This document shows positions 9,221 to 21,305 of a stretch of 64,000 bases of DNA, in pieces. The notes below the pieces were generated by a model, which saw only the letters and a list, made by a program, of their open reading frames with translations, was not told the origin of the DNA and searched no databases. Source of the stretch: Elephas maximus indicus (lineage: Eukaryota > Chordata > Mammalia > Proboscidea > Elephantidae). The position numbers were made by a program, and so were the translations under genes. Each line of letters starts with the position of its first letter. Position 1 is the stretch's first letter. Location: NCBI RefSeq assembly GCF_024166365.1, contig NC_064834.1, positions 59,190,001 to 59,254,000 of the forward strand, read 5' to 3'.

Positions 9221-11454
9221 CTGGTAATGCAATCAATCACCACACCCTACACAGACACACCACGGATACACCCACTCAAATTGACCTGTTTGAAAGTTCT
9301 CAGTTTTTCTTCCCTCCCTCCCTCCTCAATGCAAGGATTTGAACGTTTTAACTTAGCAAGGCCCATAGCAATGTTTACAAGATAATAGAGAATAAGAAAC
9401 AAACACTAATTTTTTAGGATGAAATTCCTAGATGGGAGGTTCCATGTCAGTTAGGTTAAGGTTTTGATAACACATTTTGTTTTTAATTTTGCAAACAGCC
9501 TACCCAAGCCTGGACTGTATGATATCTGTTTCAAAATCGACTCCACAGCAATGGTTCTTTTTTTTTTAAATACTACATTGTATGATAGCATTTGAGTAAA
9601 TGGTTCACACTTAGCAGTCAACATGTCAACTTTTAAGCCTATCATATTGTTAAAAGTGTATATAGGAGTACAAGATTCATGATGAAAATTGCATTCAGAC
9701 TGGTAAGACAGTGCGTATGTGTTCAGGATGCTGTCTTATGGGTCTCAGTGGATTTAACCAACAGCAGTGAGCTTTGGTTTCTTGGTCAATGCCCTGAGAA
9801 AGCAGCACTTTTTGCCCTCAATTAAGACAGCTTAGGTACAGCAGCAGCCCCTGCGTTCTTCCTCACTCAAAGCACTCTGTTGGACTTCTCATGGGTCACT
9901 AACAATTCAGACAAAATACCTTACATGCAAATATTTTGTAAAAATCCCAATCACTTCTTGAGTATAACTAGTCCCTGTGAGTGAGCCGCCCCTGGGGATA
10001 AATCAGCCAGGCACTGAGGAAAAGGAGCTGCTTTGAGCCTCCTCGGGTAGATACAATATTTACAAGAATGGAAGGGTTGAGCCTTGGGACCTTAATTGCA
10101 GAAAACATGCACAGCTTCTAAAACTAAAGTCAAAGTCCTTCCTGCTATCCTCTCTTGAATGCTTGTTTATCAAAAATTTACTTTTAGTATATTCAAGGCT
10201 TTCCCACTGCAGTGACCAAACGTGTAAATCAACTCTACCTTGTGCAGCAACAGTCATTACAAGAAGAAGAAATGCAGAGGAAGAGAAATAGCTTACCTCT
10301 TCCTACACACTGGAAGATCAGGATTAAAATCATGGCCCACGTGGGTCAGGCCCAAAACACTGTGGTCATTAAGGACACATAGTTCAGGCATATGTTTTTT
10401 CAACACTTACTGCCATAAGCCTTGCTTCTCCCTGCCTGAAACTTTTAGAAAAACGCCTACAGCCCTAGAAAGCTACATAGCAATCAGAACTCTAGGTACC
10501 AGTAAGAAATAGTATAAGAAAATGGGGGCCGTTATTATTACTATTACTTTTTCTTTACCCTATTGTCTTTCTTCCCCTGCCCTTTCCCCAAACATTTCCT
10601 AGGAAAATGAGAGAAAAGAATGAATTAAGAGAAGCAGCGAAAACCACTGCACAGTACTTTAGTAAATGGGGGCCGGGAATTCTGAAAATCTCACAGCAGC
10701 AATCTTTACACATTAAATTAAAAGGTAATACTTGATCATTACTGGGCTCTTTCTGAAAGCTTGATTTTCAACTTTCCTCCAGGTGCAGCAACAGATTATC
10801 TGCAAGGATAATACCCAAATATACTGAAAGTCTTTTTTTTTTTTTTTTTCAATTTTACCTTTCACTTCCTTTCAAGTAGTAGTGTGAAGATTTAGCAGTC
10901 ACCTTGGTAGTGCCAACCTACCAAGAAAGATATACACTTTCAAACTTAGGGAATATAAAAGAAGAGGGGTAAGGGTTTCCTTTTTGTCAAAGTGCTGATA
11001 ACCAGTTGCTGTGAAGTTGACTCAAAGTGCTGATAGTTGTTTAAGAAACACTATTTGCTCATTTATTTTAATAGCTTTTCATTTCCTGTTTTGGTTTGTA
11101 ATAATACCTGAGGGGCTTAGGAAATAAGTGCTATTCTAAACCAGTTTTATTCCATAAACACTGATCCATGTTGGTCTTATTCTGACTGAAGCTGAAATAA
11201 GCTGTCTTCTCTCCCTATTTTTTTACTCCCCAGAGTACCAGTTGGATGTCCTGAGCTGACCTATGGCTATTGGTACTAATGTGCTTTCAGAATAAGTACT
11301 GCCAGCATGCTCCTACTTCAGCAGAGAGCAAAAAATGAGGGCTTATCTTTTCTTCTTGCGTGGAAAACAAACAAAAACCCATTTCAGTAAAGGGGAAAAC
11401 TTAACCATTTTGAGATAACAGTGTGACCATAGATTTTCTCCTTTCTGATGAAAT
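9221..11454. other. Long unrecognised stretch
   Basis: No gene or dated repeat recognised over 2.2 kb. It contains T-runs at about 9559-9567 and 10831-10849 (possibly the poly(A) tail of a reverse-strand retroelement too decayed to name) and a repeated 'aaatgggggccg' at 10519 and 10663. The short frames (9451-9645, 10060-10512) lack coding character. Confidence 0.4.
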
Positions 11455-11625
11455 CTCCATTAAAACCCTGGGCTAGACACTTACCAGTTCCATGACCTTG
11501 AACAAGTGACTTTATTTCACCAGACCCATTTCTACATCTGTAAATGGAATTAGTAATAGTATCTTCTTTAAAGCATTGTTGTGAAGATTCAGTAAGATAA
11601 TGTTTCACAAACAGAAGATCTATAC
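11455..11625 (+). mobile_element. MIR
   Basis: Ordered MIR features: 'gggctagacacttaccagt', 'ccatgaccttgaacaagtgac', 'catctgtaaatggaat', 'tgttgtgaagattcagtaag'. Confidence 0.8.
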
Positions 11626-11920
11626 AAAGTCATATGCATCACCTTAGTACCTATGGATTCACCCCAGACTATGGTTCTAGAAAGGAAGAAACACTATTGG
11701 AAGATAATTCTTATTAAAAGCAAAAAACAAACTCTCACACTAAAGGTATGTTGTATTTGGAGTCATCAAATGTGTGTCCACTGGGTGCATTGGGAATGCA
11801 AGGAAGTGAACCCCATAGATACCATATAAATCAGTTCATAATTATTGAGGCTGAGCTAAGGTACATGAGAACCCACCATATTATTATTATTATTTACTTT
11901 TGGATAAGTTTAAATTATTC

Positions 11921-12071
11921 TATAATTAAAATGGAAACCCTGATGGTGTAGTGGTTAAGAGCTATGGCTGCTAAACAAAAGGTCGGCAGCTCGAATTAGA
12001 AACTCTATGGGGCAGTTCTACTCTGTCCTATAGGGTCACTATAGGTGTTTTGGTTTTATATAATTAAAATG
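11921..12071 (+). mobile_element. AfroSINE with internal deletion and 13-bp TSD
   Basis: Forward copy with the head 'ggaaaccctgatggtgtag' and tail 'gggcagttctactctgtc' to 'ggttt'. The middle is further deleted. Flanked by tataattaaaatg at 11921-11933 and 12059-12071, a perfect TSD. Confidence 0.93.
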
Positions 12072-12858
12072 TTAAAATCAAACTAAAAGAAACAAAAATT
12101 TCAGGCTGTTGGCCTTCCGGACTGTGAGGAAAGCAGGATGTTTGCGTTAGCTTGATCCTCCTTCTATGCATACATTTCCTACATTTTTGTCTAGAAATAG
12201 CCTATCCTTATTCTTGCATTTATGTCTGCCAGAAACATGTTGCTGGCTATGTGTTTTTTAAGCAGTTCTAACAATATACTTGGCAGTAATATTTCCCTTA
12301 GAGAAGTGGAAGACAGAGGGCATAAGAAAGAACTCAAGTTCCTAAGGGAAAGAAGGTCTCCTTAGTTATTAACCTAAGAGCTGCAGCAAGCTGCCAGGAA
12401 ATGTAAAATCACCTCTTGGTATTCATTTGGGATCCTAGAGGAAAAGGAAGTCCAGGAACAGACTCGCTGGGAACACGTGAGGTGTCTGAGGAGGCCCTGT
12501 GGTACCACTTCAGTGCAAAGGCTATGTCGAGAAGATTAAAATGGCAGCAACTTTTGCTCTCTTCCCAGAGTTGGCTTCTAACCTACTCCTGTTCATCTTC
12601 CCTTAGCACAAGGTGCACCAACAGGTCCAGGAAGTCCTAAGGGTCCTGTTTTAACCTGAAGCATTAAAAAAAAAAAATTAGTCAGTGTTAAAGCATGGTC
12701 TCTGAACAACTGAATGCTCCCATGTCAGTCAATGACAGGCTAAAACTTCTGTGACTATGAAAAAGTCAATGGTTCATGGTCTGTTTGATGTCTGTCTTAC
12801 TGAGAGAAATTATGAGGAGAGGGATCATGACCTGTCTTTTAGAGAACTGCAGACGAGG
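12072..12858. other. Unrecognised, includes one copy of a 67-bp local duplicate
   Basis: Apparently unique apart from 12399-12465, which recurs at 13907-13975. Frame 12416-12640 has no recognisable domain. Confidence 0.4.
12399..12465 (+). repeat. Local direct duplicate, copy 1
   Basis: About 67 bp sharing aaatgtaaaatc and a tttgggatcctagaggaaa core with 13907-13975, with small indels. Not a repeat family I can name. Confidence 0.75.
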
Positions 12859-12969
12859 GATCTGCTCCCATAAAGATTGCAGCCTAGCAAGTCATATGGA
12901 GCAGTTCTACTCTGTCACATGGGGTTGCTACAAGTTAAAATCAAATCTACACCACCCAACAACAACAGA
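12859..12969 (+). mobile_element. AfroSINE 3' half, long form
   Basis: Contains the long-form middle end (tctgctcccataaagatt) and tail (gcagttctactctgtcacat) finishing with an (aac)n end. The tRNA-like head is missing. Confidence 0.85.
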
Positions 12970-13027
12970 CTAGGACTGAAAGAAAAATCGAGGCTGAATT
13001 ATATTCTACTTCTGAAAAGAATCATGT

Positions 13028-13400
13028 ACTAATCATCTACTACTGTGTAACAAAATATCACCAAAACAAGCAATTTAGATATTTAATTTCTGTTTCTTTG
13101 GTTCACAAATCTGTGTGTGGCTTAGCTGGTTGCCTGTCATCCAAGTCTTCCCTACAGCTGTATTCAAGCTGTCATATGGGGCTACAGTTATCTCAAAGCT
13201 CACATAGAGGAGCATCTACTTCGACGCTCACTCATGGGGCTGTGCCTTGCAGGCTGTTGGTCTGAAGACTCAGTTCAACCCTCTGTCCCCAAACTTTAAA
13301 TTCTATCCAAAATTCATCTATTTTTCTTCCTTTTCTATGTCTTCTATGGGATAAGGAAAAGCCCTTGACAGAAAAATCTTGGAGTTTTCAGAAAGTTTTA
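13028..13400 (+). mobile_element. Ancient interspersed repeat, family not named (copy 1)
   Basis: Begins 'catctactactgtgtaacaaa', like a widespread mammalian repeat beginning 'ttatctattgctgcataacaaa'; a second copy is at 27297-27792. I remember the pattern but not the family name. Confidence 0.5.
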
Positions 13401-13906
13401 GCTAATACTCCTACCTAATCATGGAGAGTGACTGCTAGCAATCTCCCACAGAGATACTTATAGCAACAATCCTGTCTACCCTGCTGACATGGGCACTCAC
13501 TGGGCACTAAGTTTCATGCAGGAACAGTGTGTTGAACAAGGAGGTGACATTTTATGTGGTCCTTCTGTGGATTGTAACTGCACTCCCTTTAATGCCCTAT
13601 CATTCCTTACTCCCAGAGGGCCTGGGTGAGAAGGGGATTAATTACAGTGAGCCACTGCTCCTGCCCGCTGACAGAACACTGCTCATAAACCGTGGCCTGG
13701 GGATACATGTTCCTATAAAAAATGAAATTAGAGGCCATTCCTCCACTGGAAAAGACTGAGGGTGAGGCCTTGCTCTACTCCTGTTGAGAGATGCTCATAC
13801 TATTGAAAGGGCACTTTCTTTTCTGATTAGAAGCCACATTCTGTGAAATGACAAGGTCATCTCTCCCTTGTTCTAAGACACATGAGAGATGTATTCATAG
13901 ACCCAG
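13401..13906. other. No recognised feature
   Basis: Apparently unique. Frame 13529-13759 shows nothing recognisable. Confidence 0.4.
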
Positions 13907-13975
13907 AAATTTAAAATCCTCCCTCTTTATGTTTGTTTGGGATCCTAGAGGAAAGAAAGTCCAGGAAACAGACTC
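13907..13975 (+). repeat. Local direct duplicate, copy 2
   Basis: Partner of 12399-12465. A CA-rich imperfect tract follows at about 13977-14056. Confidence 0.75.
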
Positions 13976-14059
13976 ACATGCATACAGCTAGGCATAAACA
14001 TAGAATGAACTCAAGCACATGCATTCACACATGTACACATTCATGTACACACACACCAA

Positions 14060-15034
14060 ACTCAAGGGGGAAGGACAAGGATATAGAAGCGCAGGAGTAT
14101 CTTAAAAACATTCTGTGTGATTATAATGGGCAGCCAGTTTTGAGAACTATTCTTCCAAATGTACTGACTTGGGGAAATGTCAGTGCAAGGGGAGGAATTG
14201 TATGCAGAGTATGATTACATTAAAACAAAAACAAAAGAACTAATCTAGTAATATGTATAAGCATAGAAAAAATCAACAAAAATATGAAATATAGAAAAAT
14301 GATAAATTTGATAAAGCTGGGATAAGAGGTGAATAAATATTATATTATTCTCTATTATTTCTTATTTGCTCATATTTCATAATATTTAAAGAACATTTTA
14401 AAATTTATATAAGCCCTTAAAACCTGAAAGCTTAACACAGTATGCCCCTCAAAAGAAAAGTGGAGAATCATTTTTTAATGTAATAATACACTGCATACTG
14501 TTTCAATACACTTAAAAATGTATGTATTTTTTTTTTTTGCAAAATTTTAAACTCCATACAGGGTATTTATTTGTTTTAATAAAGGTAAGTCTCATATACG
14601 TACAACAAACCTGTGAGCCAACATTGTGAACCCGTTTCTACTGGGCTGCCTCAAACTGAAGAGATCCTTAGGAAGTGTCTTACCTTCCTGAGCTGCTCTG
14701 AATTGATTTTAATGTAATTTCTCATAGCTGCAGGGGTTACGAGAAAGGGGCAAGAAGAATTGGCTCCATGTGCACCACAGCCTGGGAATGAACCCTGATT
14801 TAGAGACCTGGCACTTGGTCTGCTGAGAGCCTGCTTCACTGTTGTTCACACCACAGTAATTAAAGAATGACAGAAAGAATCCTGAGAACCTAGCCAGTGA
14901 GAAGATGAGATGAGCCCAGGGACGTATGCATCAGGCATATCTCAGGATACTTCGCTGTGATATTTGGAAAGAAAAAGATAGGACTAGATAGGAATGAAAT
15001 AAATGTAAATTACATTAAAAAGATTGCCAAGATC
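14060..15034. other. Mostly unrecognised, possible old L1 trace
   Basis: 14240-14410 is AT-rich and may be a decayed L1 3' end. The rest looks unique. T-run at 14528-14539. Confidence 0.35.
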
Positions 15035-15400
15035 CATCAAACATGTAAAAAAATAATAAATTTAAATTGTTAAAAAAAATAAAAATTGGACAGGATTGTG
15101 AGTTGCTGGCATACTTGGCCAGTGCTGGCAGCAAAGAGAATTATTTCGATGTTTTAAGAGAGCAATCTGACAAGAGGTAATAAGAGCCATAAAAGTGATA
15201 TGCTCTTTGACCTAGTAATATCACTGCTGGGAGCTTATCCTAAGGAAAAACCAACATTAAAAGAAAAAAAATTAATGTACAAAGGTGTTTTTGGTTGCAT
15301 TATTTGTATTAGCAAAAAATCTAGAAGGAGCCCAAATGCCAGTAGGAGTTTGTAAGGTAAATTTCACTATGTCAGCTCAATAGACCATCCAGTAACCGTA
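15035..15400 (+). mobile_element. Ancient L1 (L1M-type) 3' fragment
   Basis: Carries 'tgacctagtaatatcactgctggg', '(a)tcctaaggaaa', 'atgtacaaaggtgttt', 'gcattatttgtattagcaaaaa' and 'cccaaatgccagtagg', in the order known for old mammalian L1 3' regions. Confidence 0.75.
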
Positions 15401-15967
15401 ATATATGAGCTCTCTGAAGTCTGCGTTGATGCTCAGAGAAATAGATATGGAGTCATCAAAGCAGGAAGAGATTTTAGAAAGAACTAAAGTCGTCATATTT
15501 TGGGATGCTCAATATCCTTTACGGAGCCTACCAGTGCAGATCCTAAGACCCCAGACTCTGTGACAGAGATCACAGGAAATTTTCTGGAGAATGTTCTCTA
15601 GATCAAGCCTGTGGGGGAGTGAGGAAAGTAGGGTTGGGTGGAAGGAGAAGTTGAGCTGAGATGTAATCTCAATGCAAGTTTCACTCAACCCCATGGGAAG
15701 TTTTGGAGTGAGGACAGCTCTGTAGTGTTTCCCCTTGTTAGAATGAGGTGCCCAGGCCTTTTTATGCTCACTTGAGGATTTGTTGGAAGTGAGCTCTGCC
15801 CTGCCCCATTCCCAAAAGTGCACATGGCCTGGGCATTTCTTCAGCTGAAGACAAGCACTGAGAGTGGGACTCAGCTGCAAGTCATCAGCCACCACCACTT
15901 CTAGCAACAATGGGAGCCAGTGTCTTGGTCCTAAAATGGGAGAATCTGGAGGCTCTACCACAGCTCC
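15401..15967. other. No recognised feature
   Basis: Unique-looking. A 157-codon minus frame at 15509-15982 has no recognised domain and overlaps an L2 edge, so I do not call it a gene. Confidence 0.45.
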
Positions 15968-16215
15968 CATTCCTAATCTCAACTCAAATACCCCTTCTTG
16001 GAAGACTCTTCCTGACCACCCAATTTAAAACATCCCACTCTGTGTTTTATCTTTTTTTTTTTTTTAACAATGTTTGTTATTGTCTGAAACTAACTTGTTT
16101 GTATAAATGTTTTTTGTATCTTTCTTCCCAACTAGAATGTAAGCTCCAAGAAGACATGCTGTCTTATTTATCTCAGCATTCACAAAACTTAGCATGGTTC
16201 ATGGCTCAAGGTAAA
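15968..16215 (+). mobile_element. L2 3' end
   Basis: L2-type order: 'cttcttggaagactcttcctgacc', 'ttgtctgaaactaacttgt', 'aactagaatgtaagctccaag'. Typical of ancient L2 3' UTR. Confidence 0.75.
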
Positions 16216-16344
16216 CAGTGATATTTGCTGAGAAATCATAAATGCATGTATCAAGTTCTTTCCGTATTAACAATCAAAAACCTCTGTGGGAAACTTTTAA
16301 CCTTATCTGCATAGGATATCTGTCTTTGAAAAACTTTGTCTATT

Positions 16345-18142
16345 AAAAAGCCCATCTCTAGAGGCAGGGCCAAGATGGCAGAGGAGTCAGATGCTTCTGG
16401 TGATCCCTGTTATAACAATGACCAGAGAAAACAAGTGAAGTGATTATATATATGACGAGTTAGGAGCCCTGAACATCAAAGCAAAGTTAAGAAACAGGAC
16501 TGAGAAGCAGGGGGAGGAAGAGGTGGTTCAAAAGCAGTGAGGAGTTGCTGGACCTTACATGGCGGGAACCTATGCCCCTCAAGCACAATCCCCTGGTATG
16601 AGCATGGCAGGGCTGCCGGTGTTCAGGACATGGGTTCCTCAGGGAGAGAAAGCAAGCTGCGCAGTCTACTTCTGCCTCCAGAAGCAGAGAAGAACAGCAC
16701 TCTTGACAAAAGATAAATGTGTGCATCTAATTTACTGCACCCGCAGCCTCCAATCCGGCTTCAGTGGCTGTCAATTTCCCTGGGCCTGAGATAGGCTCCG
16801 CTGCATGCTCTGAGCCATTCTCCTGGCTTTGGAGAAGGAATAAATTAACAATTGGGGGAAAAGGTAATCTGCCGGCTGCCCTAAGCTAGGACCTCAGGGC
16901 AGAAGCGGCTCCAGTCCAGGCACAAACGGTCCACAGACTTTGAATACCTTTCATCCCAAAATGGACCTGTGTGGGTCCATTTCAGGAGCTTAGGCCCTTG
17001 TTGGCAGAATGCAATGGTGTATGTACCTGAAATCTGACTTCAACTGTTTGAGCTGTACGGTGAAAAGTTGGGTTTTTGATGTTTGACACCACTCTGCCTA
17101 TTAAACAGGGTCCTCACCTACCCACATCAGGAGCCTGAGGCCTGGTGGCTCCACCCACGTCACCTAGCCACCTGAGACAGGGGTCCAAGGACAAGTGGTG
17201 CCTCCCAGTCCTTACAACCAAAAGCATTGGATGCTCCTAGTCCAGCTGCAGAACCCACTCACCTGTGTGCTGTAGGGAACAGGGAAGCATTTTCCTCGCA
17301 GGGACTCAGGGGATGGTTGTCAGCCCCCTGCCTTGCTCAGAGCATGACCCCCTGCTGCAGCCAGATATCTGTGCCTACACCAATCACCCCTGCCCCCCTA
17401 AGACTATAGGACAGAGCCTTCACCACACACCTGATGACCTCTGTACCTGAGCTGAGTCCATCCAAGAAAAGTGAATGGATTTCTAGGCTCACATGCCTGG
17501 TAACAGCTCTGGCCATCTGATGACAGGACGTTAAAGCTTCAAAGGCACAAATAACCAAGCTAGCTCTCTCAAGCAGCCTATTTGGGCATATCAAAACAGA
17601 ATAAAACAAGAAGCTAGGATACAGTAAGCAAACAGAAATTAATACGATAGCTTATAGATGGCTCAGAGACAACAGTCAATATCAAATTACATAAAGATGC
17701 AGACCAAGATCACTTCAACAAGCTCTCGAAACAAAGAATCAAGGAATCTTCTGGATGAAGAGATATCCTCAAATTACCAGAGGCAGAATACAAAAGCTTA
17801 ATTTATAGGACTCTTCAAGAGATCAGGAAGGAGATCAGGCAAAATGCAGAACAAGCCGAGGAACACACAGATAAAGAAATGGAGCAGACTAAGAAGGTTA
17901 TTCAAGAACATAATGAAAAATTTAATAGGCTGCAAGAATCCATAGAGAGACAACAATCAGAAATTCAGAAGATTAACAGTAAAATTTCAGAATTAGACAA
18001 CTCAATAGGAGGAGTAGAATTGAGGAAATGGAAGTCACAAATAATAAGATTGAAGATAAAACAATTGGTACCAACATATGCAAAGAAAAATCAGATACAA
18101 GAAATCAAAAAAATGAAGAAACCTAAGAAAAAGTCCATCTCT
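16345..18142 (+). mobile_element. L1 5' end only (5' UTR and start of ORF1), with TSDs
   Basis: Body 16360-18127. It opens with 'agaggcagggccaagatggc', the usual mammalian L1 5' end, runs through about 1.3 kb of 5' UTR, and enters ORF1 at 17658. It stops in the ORF1 coiled-coil at an A-rich stretch (from about 18103). Left repeat aaaaagcccatctct (16345-16359) and right repeat aaaaagtccatctct (18128-18142) form a 15-bp TSD with one mismatch at a TT/AAAA site. So this is a finished insertion lacking ORF2 and the 3' UTR, the reverse of normal 5' truncation. Confidence 0.9.
17658..18127 (+). pseudogene. L1 ORF1 protein, N-terminal coiled-coil part
   Basis: ORF1p is the RNA-binding trimer of L1. 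ATG at 17658 begins a frame that stops near 17800. A frameshift near 17775 moves the homology to another frame, which runs through LQEIRKEIRQNAEQ and on into the open stretch starting at 17879 (MEQTKKVIQEH, QESIERQQSEIQKINSKISEL). The heptad-like, Lys/Glu/Gln-rich run is the ORF1p coiled coil. The RRM and C-terminal domains are absent because the insertion ends here. Residues after about 18127 come from flanking DNA. Confidence 0.8.
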
Positions 18143-18300
18143 GCTGAAGCTTGTCTCCTCCTAATGGATGTCTTCCATTAGGACATCCCTATGCATTAGG
18201 ACAAGGATTTTGTGCATTTCTTTTTCTTTTCTCTGGCACTTATAACAATGCTTTACATTTAGTTGGTGCTTTGTAAGTATTTGTGGAATGAATGAATGAG
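18143..18300 (+). mobile_element. L2-like 3' end
   Basis: Resembles the L2 terminus: 'ctggcacttataacaatgctt', 'ttggtgctttgtaagtatttgtgg', 'aatgaatgaatgag'. Confidence 0.55.
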
Positions 18301-18554
18301 ATAATTAATCAATGTTAACTCTGCCACTTGGAGCTATATGGAATGAATCTGACATTCCTTCATATAAAAACCATTTAGGATCTGAAGCTCCAGGTCTGTT
18401 CCTAATTAATCTTCTCACCAGGTCAGCTCCTCTGAGGTTTTCTACCTCAGACGGTAGGTTTCCAAACTCCTTCAGCATCCTGGTCTGTCTTCTCTGTGCT
18501 AAAATCAAGGTGCTCAAGAGTCTGACTTAAGTACTACCAATTTATTTATTTATT

Positions 18555-18690
18555 TCCTCCACAGCTAAGACAGAAGATACTTGAGAGCCAGAACTATGCT
18601 ATGTTCTTCTAATGCCTACCATGTGTACTGTAGCTCTTCACAACTTTGCATGCAGTAGGTGTTCAATAAATGTTCACATATGAACTTTAC
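18555..18690 (+). mobile_element. L2 3' end
   Basis: 'gatacttgagagccagaact' and 'gcagtaggtgttcaataaatg' match the L2 tail pattern. Confidence 0.7.
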
Positions 18691-19424
18691 AGGATTGTGA
18701 ATTTATAAAATTAAATTTACTAAAGCTGATTAGTTAAGTTTCTACAACAAAACTTCTCTTCCCCCTCCACCTCTTTTTTCTCAGTAGAACTTAACCCACA
18801 GAAATTCTCCCCCTTCCAGGATCTAATTAAGATTTCCCTGTAATTAAACTAGTTGTCAGGAGACATACTATGCCTCAGATTTTAATAGCAAGCACTTTCT
18901 TAAAACCGTGATGATTCTTTGTCCACACATCTTCTTTTAACTTGTATGGTAAGTAATAAGCTCCATAAGAGAAAATTAGAAGAATCAACGGATCAAGTTA
19001 GAGAATATAGGTGCAAAAAATGAACTTGTTGTAAATAGGTGTAAATAAAATAGAAGAACATAGACTGGGAAAAGTTAGAATCTATAGCTTAATTACTAAT
19101 ACTCTGCATATTTAATGCAAATGGTCTCATTTCAACAACTCTGGAAATAATTTACACAATTATCCACTATGCATCTCCCTATAAACCACTAAAACTTTTT
19201 CCCTAGTCCTTTCTCTTTGTCTGTGCATTAAATCACACTGACTATAGGTCAGAAGTTGTGTTTAAGACCAGGCATCCAGCAATAGACAAAACACTCATCC
19301 CTGAATTCTTAGAATTTCATTCTAACATGGAAGACAGACATAAGACACTCAACTACACTATCAATTAAACACAGTGGTGATGCATATTTGTGGTTAACCC
19401 CAGCCATATGTTGTCTTGGAATAC
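18691..19424. other. No recognised feature, AT-rich
   Basis: AT-rich, apparently unique sequence without coding or repeat signatures. Confidence 0.4.
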
Positions 19425-19905
19425 TCTTAATCTGTCATTGAGTGCCCACTCTATGCCTAGCACTTCAGATGCTGCCTCACTAAACTCACACAGCATCCCT
19501 CACACATAATTATTAGTTTTCCAGTTTTAAAGATGAGACTATTGATTCTCAGAATGTAACGAATAATATTGATAGTATTATCTAACATGAACTGATTTTT
19601 TGTGACATGCCAGAACCTCATGGACACTATTTTATTCAACCTCATAACCAACCCATAAAGTGAGGAAACTAAAGCCCAGAGATGTAAGGGGTTTTTCCAA
19701 GGTCACACACCCAGCACTCGGAAGATATAGATTCCAATTTACTGCCAGACCCTGTGTTCTCAGCCCCAAGCTGTGCTGAAGACAGTTGATTAAACTCAGG
19801 CTAAAAGAGGCAGAGTCACAGGCCCAGGATCAAACAGCTGGTATGTAGAATAGATGTAAATCCAGGCATGCCCTACTCCAAAACCAGTGCTCCTCCTGTT
19901 GAACA
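19425..19905 (+). mobile_element. Cluster of three MIR pieces
   Basis: 19425-19560, 19590-19775 and 19785-19905 each show parts of the MIR core: 'gtgcccactctatgcctagcac', 'gtgaggaaactaaagcccagag', 'ccaaggtcacacacccagcac', and again 'agaggcagagtcacaggcc'. Confidence 0.7.
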
Positions 19906-20659
19906 TAAAGTCTTGACTTATCTAGTGTCTTATTTGGGGCCTAAGTGTATCTTGATTTGGACCAGTAGTATATCTAAACTTCTTCAGCATAAAGCCTTAT
20001 GCCTTAGTTACATCAGAAAATAAATATAGCTGCACCCTGCCCGGAAACTCCTACCCACCAGGATACTCTCCTCTCTCTTGTCTGCCAATACTTTTGTCTC
20101 CAGAAGTAACTGGAGAAGGAGGCCACACCTGCTTGACTATGGGCTAGGCTCAACACACACAGTGGGCACCCAAAAACTATGGGTTGATTCACTAGCAGGG
20201 ATCAGGAAAGGGACTGCTTTTGTATGTTATTTGTTTTTGCTTTTATATATCTTGTGTTTTTAAGACATGGGTATTTTCAGAACACTAGTAGATAGAGGGA
20301 AGGGCCCGGGAGAAACAAAGAAATAGAAGATACAAATGTGAGAGAAGAAAATAGAGTTGGAAAGCTTCAAATATTCAAGGAGAGGAGTTTTTCTTAGAAA
20401 AATGGAGGAGACATTTCTTCCTATAAAGAAAAATAAAGTGACCAGAAGGCTTACAAGTATGAAGCAGACAGCTGTCTAGAGAAAGGAATTGCCCAACTTC
20501 CTGAGTGAGGATGGAGTCATAGCACATTCATTCTACATATCATTCTGTAAGTATATAGATCTCATACCTCAGTAGGTATGAGAAAAGACCCCTAAGGTAA
20601 ATTGGGGCCTTCCTGAGAGAGACTTCTCAAACACAGTGCTTATCTTAGGGTGTAAGGAG
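19906..20659. other. No recognised feature
   Basis: Apparently unique. A purine-rich stretch lies at about 20280-20460. Confidence 0.4.
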
Positions 20660-20820
20660 CCTGAAGCATGGCAGGGTGCTTGGACTAAGCCAAGGAGACC
20701 TAGATTCAGTTCCTGGTTGGGTCATTTATTTGTTGCATGGCTTTGAAGAAGATAGTTTCCCTCTTGGATCCTCAGTTTCCCCATCTTTCACAAGGGAAAC
20801 GGAACTAAGTCAAGGGTTTT
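20660..20820 (+). mobile_element. MIR
   Basis: 'gacctagattcagttcctggttgg', 'atttgttgcatggctttg' and 'cctcagtttccccatctttcaca' follow the MIR order. Confidence 0.75.
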
Positions 20821-20989
20821 CAAATGCCTGCAGGTCTATACTGGTCTACGATGACACTTCCTTTATTATATTTTTAAAAATTTTAATTGAAGCATAACAT
20901 ACAAAAAATAGTGTACAGCTTCCTGAAATTTCACAAAGTGAATTCATGTGTATAACAACATCACCTGGATCAGGAAAAAAAACCTTACT

Positions 20990-21171
20990 TAAAAAACAAA
21001 CAAACAAACAAACAAAAAAACCTTGCCATCAACTCGATTCTGACCCATAACAACCCTATTAGACAGAGTAGACCTGCCCCATAGGGTTTCCAAGGAGCAG
21101 CTCCTAGATTCGAACTGCCAACCTTTCAGTTAGCAGCCATTGTCTTTAACCACTGAGCAACCAGGGCTTCA
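20990..21171 (-). mobile_element. AfroSINE, short form
   Basis: Reverse copy with (aaac)n at the tail side, 'caaccctattagacagagtag', and the head 'agttagcagccattgtc'. An 'aaaaccttact' repeat on both sides (about 20979 and 21188) is the likely TSD. Confidence 0.9.
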
Positions 21172-21200
21172 AAAAAATAAAAAGTAAAAACCTTACTAAA

Positions 21201-21305
21201 CCAAAAAAAAAAAAAACAAACCTGTTGCCATCGAGTGGATTACGATTCATAACGACCCTATAGGACAGAGTAGAACTGCCCCATAGAGTTGCCAGGGAGC
21301 ACCTG
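21201..21305 (-). mobile_element. AfroSINE, head truncated
   Basis: Reverse tail half only: poly(A), 'ttgccatcgagtggattacg', 'accctataggacagagtag', ending at 'cagggagcacctg'. The tRNA-like head is missing (5' truncation). Confidence 0.88.

Noticed and set aside
15509-15982. 157-codon minus frame
   Set aside because: Single open stretch running into an L2 edge, no domain, no splice or promoter context. I cannot exclude an exon but do not support one.
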